Below, piece after piece: positions 16,507 through 18,455 of a stretch of DNA of 18,455 bases. The notes under the pieces are model-generated. The model had not been told where the DNA came from. It did no database searches and saw only the letters and a list, made by a program, of their open reading frames with translations. This DNA is from an uncultured Eubacteriales bacterium (GTDB lineage: Bacteria; Bacillota; Clostridia; Oscillospirales; Oscillospiraceae): positions 1-18,455 of the forward strand of contig UQWH01000037.1 of assembly GCA_900544705.1 (NCBI GenBank). Direction: 5' to 3'. Position 1 is the stretch's first letter. Every line of letters begins with the position of its first letter. The translations under genes and the position numbers were made by a program.

Positions 16507-16548
16507 CAGCTTGTCAAAAAAGTCCTTTTGGACTTTTTTGACAAGCTG
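16507..16548. terminator. 19-bp perfect hairpin with A-tract and T-tract
   Basis: Bases 16507-16525 and 16530-16548 form a 19-bp perfect stem with a TTTT loop. The core has AAAAAAGTCC facing GGACTTTTTT, typical of a bidirectional terminator. The left arm can also pair with 16580-16596. Confidence 0.65.
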
Positions 16549-16585
16549 AAGCCCAGTTCAGTATGAAACTGAACTGGGCTTTTTT
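16549..16585 (+). terminator. Second copy of the xdh terminator palindrome, with a T6 tail
   Basis: A 13-bp perfect stem (16549-16561 with 16569-16581) repeats the stem sequence of the hairpin at 16319-16355, with loop TATGAAA. Here it is followed by TTTTTT on the + strand, so it is a better terminator than copy 1. Confidence 0.7.
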
Positions 16586-16628
16586 GGCAAGCTGCCGGTC
16601 GCTCTTCACAGGTGCTCCTGTTTTTGAT

Positions 16629-17315
16629 TTACAGCTTCCAGCGTACGGTCTGTTTCTTTCCGCCGACGAAGACTGCGTAGATGCCGGGTTGTGCGATGAG
16701 CTGTTCATGCTTGCCCTGCTGCACGATATGACCGTGGTCGATGACCAGGATCTGGTCGGCGTGGCGCACGGTTTTGAGCCGATGTGCGATCATGATAATG
16801 GTTTTATCCCGCGTCAGTGCCTCAATCGCCTTTTGCAGCCGGTCCTCATTTTCCGGGTCTACATTTGCTGTCGCCTCATCCAATATGACGATAGGAGCGT
16901 TTTTCAGCATGGCACGCGCAATGGAAATGCGCTGCTTTTCACCGCCGGAAAGGCTTGCGCCGCCTTCGCCGATCACGGTCTGATAGCCGTCAGGCAGGCT
17001 TCCGATGAAATCGTCGCAGCAGGCCGCCTTTGCCGCAGCCACGACTTCGTCATGCGTCGCCTCCGGCTTGCTGAATTTGATATTGCTTTCGATGGTGTCG
17101 GCAAACAGATAAACGTTCTGGAATACTACGCTGATCTGCTCCATGAGGGATTCCAGCGTGTAATCCTTCACGTCATATCCGCCGATCTTTACGCTGCCGC
17201 TGTCCGTGTCCCAAAAGCGGGCGATGAGGTTGCAGAAGGTGGTTTTGCCGCTGTCGGAGGGATCGATGACCGCCGTTGTGGTTTTATCGGGCAGCGTTAC
17301 AGAAATGTCGCGCAA
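16629..17315 (-). pseudogene. Truncated ABC-exporter ATP-binding domain with damaged Walker A
   Basis: About 228 residues of an ABC-exporter nucleotide-binding domain are present. Coding similarity starts abruptly at LRDISVTLP (the Leu is a TTG). A TGA lies two codons earlier, so the membrane domain and the first strands are missing. The Q-loop (VVFQNVYLF), signature (LSGGEKQR), Walker B (IVILDEAT), H-loop (IAHRL) and C-terminus are well kept. The Walker A reads DPSDSGKTT where GPSGSGKTT is expected; two Gly-to-Asp changes should disturb nucleotide binding although the Lys remains. No partner membrane protein lies nearby. Possible starts are weak: a TTG without a clear ribosome site. It lies after relQ in the same orientation. 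A recently broken exporter remnant is the best reading. Confidence 0.75.
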
Positions 17316-17335
17316 GCATCAAAAATGGATGCTTG
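17313..17335 (-). other. Hairpin at the break of the ABC fragment, possible remnant relQ terminator
   Basis: CAAGCATC (17313-17320) pairs perfectly with 17328-17335 around a seven-base A-rich loop. Read on the - strand it lies 20 bases after the relQ stop and is preceded by AAAAGGA, but no matching TCCTTTT follows; the ABC-derived sequence begins there instead. It may be an intrinsic terminator that lost its T-tract. Confidence 0.4.
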
Positions 17336-17354
17336 TCCTTTTATATCCGACGCA

Positions 17355-18026
17355 TTATGTTAAGATGTGCAGTAGATGTTCCATTTTGCTGTCCCATTCT
17401 CTGCTGGAATCGGCGCACTCTTTCAGCTCAGTTTCGATTTCAGTATTTATCGGCAAGTTTTTCTTATAGCGGATGGTATGCTCAAGGCTTGCCCAGAAGT
17501 CCATAGCGATTGTACGGAGTTGTATCTCCACCGGCACATGGATCTCTTTTTCCGCAAAGAATACCGGCAACCGGATCGTCAGGTGCAGACTGCGATAGCC
17601 ATTTGGCTTAGGGTGTGAAATATAATCTTCCTCTGTGATGATTTCAATGTCAGACTGACCTTTTAAGCACTTTGCCAAAAAGAACACATCCTCTTCGAAA
17701 GAGCAGATCACACGAACACCGGCAACATCCATGATATTTGCCTGCATGGTCGGAAAATCCAGAGAAAGTCCGCGCTTCTGCATCTTATTCATAATGCTGG
17801 ACGGCGACTTCAAGCGGCTTTTCATACTTTCTATCGGATTGCGATCATGCTGCAATGAAAACTCTTCGTTCAGAATTTCCAACCGGCTTTCAAGCGCTTT
17901 CAGTGCGCAGCGGTATTGCAGCATGACTTCCTGATACCTGCGATTTTCACTTAAAAGACGCTGGCATTGCAGGTCATCCAAGCCTTTATCTGCCGCAACC
18001 GTCAAACCGAATAGATTTTCACTCAT
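17355..18026 (-). CDS. relQ: Small alarmone synthetase (RelQ-type GTP pyrophosphokinase)
   Basis: The 223-residue protein is a stand-alone RelA/SpoT synthetase domain of the length expected for RelQ/YjbM (about 210-220). It would make ppGpp or related alarmones from ATP and GTP/GDP. Motifs include RLKSPSSIMNKM (71-82), DVAGVRVICSFEEDVF (100-115), KPNGYRSLHL (140-149) and VEIQLRTIAMDFWASLEH (166-183). There is no HD hydrolase domain and no TGS or ACT region. The ATG at 18026 is preferred because GGAGAAG lies just upstream and because it overlaps the stop of the preceding gene as ATGA; a longer frame extends only into that gene. Translation is probably coupled to the upstream CoA-disulfide reductase, which suggests alarmone synthesis linked to redox or thiol state. 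Confidence 0.9.
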   Translation of the reverse strand: MSENLFGLTVAADKGLDDLQCQRLLSENRRYQEVMLQYRCALKALESRLEILNEEFSLQHDRNPIESMKSRLKSPSSIMNKMQKRGLSLDFPTMQANIMDVAGVRVICSFEEDVFFLAKCLKGQSDIEIITEEDYISHPKPNGYRSLHLTIRLPVFFAEKEIHVPVEIQLRTIAMDFWASLEHTIRYKKNLPINTEIETELKECADSSREWDSKMEHLLHILT

Positions 18027-18455
18027 AGCTTCTCCATCCCGCAGGGATAGGCGCTCCGCGCTGTCTGCCGCTCTTGTGTTACGACCTGATAAAAGCTGTA
18101 TCCGCCGGAAAGATGGGCACAGGTGAAACCGTACTGCGTCAAAAGCCGGCAGGCCAGATAACTGCGAAGCCCTGTCTGGCAATTCACATAGACAGGCTTA
18201 TCCCGGTCTAACTCGTCCAAGTACTCCCGCAGATCGTCCAGCGGAATATTGCGGAATCCATTCAAGTGCCCACGCCGATATTCGCCTTCCGTACGGACAT
18301 CCAGCAGTGTAACGCTGCCATCGCAAGGCAAGCCCTCAACCTCATTCCAATGGAACTGCCGCACCTTTCCGCTCTCCAAATCCTCGATCATAAAACCGGC
18401 CATATTGACCGGGTCTTTGGCAGAGGAATAGGGCGGCGCATAGGAAAGGTCAAGC
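18023..18455 (-). CDS. CoA-disulfide reductase family oxidoreductase, C-terminal part with rhodanese domain (partial)
   Basis: The reading frame stays open to the right edge, so only the last 143 residues are seen. They begin LDLSYAPPYSSAKDPVNMAGF, the end of the FAD/NAD-linked disulfide reductase (CoA-disulfide reductase/NADH oxidase) fold. A rhodanese domain follows: LLDVRTEGEYRRGHL, IPLDDLREYL, then VNCQTGLRSYLACRLL with the active-site Cys, and HLSGGYSFY. The fusion is typical of CoADR-RHD enzymes, which reduce CoA disulfides, persulfides or polysulfides. An internal ATG at 18403 could start a free rhodanese of 126 residues, but the upstream in-frame sequence is clearly reductase, so a fusion is preferred. 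It is followed by relQ with a four-base overlap. Confidence 0.88.
   Translation of the reverse strand, partial: LDLSYAPPYSSAKDPVNMAGFMIEDLESGKVRQFHWNEVEGLPCDGSVTLLDVRTEGEYRRGHLNGFRNIPLDDLREYLDELDRDKPVYVNCQTGLRSYLACRLLTQYGFTCAHLSGGYSFYQVVTQERQTARSAYPCGMEKL

Noticed and set aside
16319..16596. CRISPR array or insertion sequence
   Set aside because: Only two copies of the palindrome, no regular spacers, no transposase and no target duplication that I could see.
16563..17363. 266-aa open frame on the + strand opposite the ABC remnant
   Set aside because: Its start lies inside a terminator palindrome, and the - strand shows ABC ATPase motifs.

Overview
The window looks like part of a chromosome from a GC-rich anaerobic gut member of the Clostridia, probably Oscillospiraceae-like. 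This rests on strong AGGAGG-type ribosome binding sites, a very large wall-anchored surface protein with a PGTGD-type sorting signal, an anaerobe-style molybdenum hydroxylase operon and a CoA-disulfide reductase/rhodanese fusion. The placement is an inference, because there is no 16S rRNA or other marker gene.

Layout. Positions 1-70 hold the 3' end of a tRNA (+ strand) and its terminator. On the - strand follow a broken CxxC/CxxC mini-ORF (about 72-205) and a U32-peptidase-like protein of 301 aa (218-1123). Divergent from it, a short + strand operon starts with a 117-aa stand-alone receiver domain lacking its phosphorylation residues (1310-1663). Twelve bases later comes a 3315-aa secreted surface protein (1676-11623). 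This giant has a signal peptide, seven repeated beta-helix modules separated by eight Cys/His zinc-ribbon-like linkers, three copies of an Ig-like domain with an FGLF(F/Y) core, an X2-like domain, MBG/YDG-type repeats, a helical stalk and a sortase-type C-terminus.

From 11737 to 16355 there is a molybdenum hydroxylase locus. A bidirectional terminator separates the giant gene from mocA (-, molybdopterin cytidylyltransferase). mocA is divergent from xdhABC (+), which encodes the molybdopterin, FAD and [2Fe-2S] subunits of a xanthine-dehydrogenase-type enzyme in the same order and sizes as E. coli XdhABC. MocA probably supplies the cytosine-dinucleotide form of the cofactor to XdhA. The shared intergenic region holds promoters in both directions and a palindrome suited to be an operator.

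From 16319 to 16596 there is a non-coding cluster of hairpins with two copies of one palindrome and three copies of another arm. Next, all on the - strand, are an N-terminally truncated ABC-exporter ATPase with a damaged Walker A motif (probable pseudogene), a RelQ-type small alarmone synthetase, and the C-terminal part of a CoA-disulfide reductase with a rhodanese domain, which runs off the right edge. The last two genes overlap by ATGA and are probably translationally coupled.

The least ordinary parts are the pseudo-receiver plus giant zinc-ribbon/beta-helix protein operon, the nested alternative hairpins at 16319-16596, the candidate operator in the mocA/xdhA intergenic region, and the reductase-relQ coupling. 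I see no CRISPR array, no transposase and no clear new defence or mobile system.
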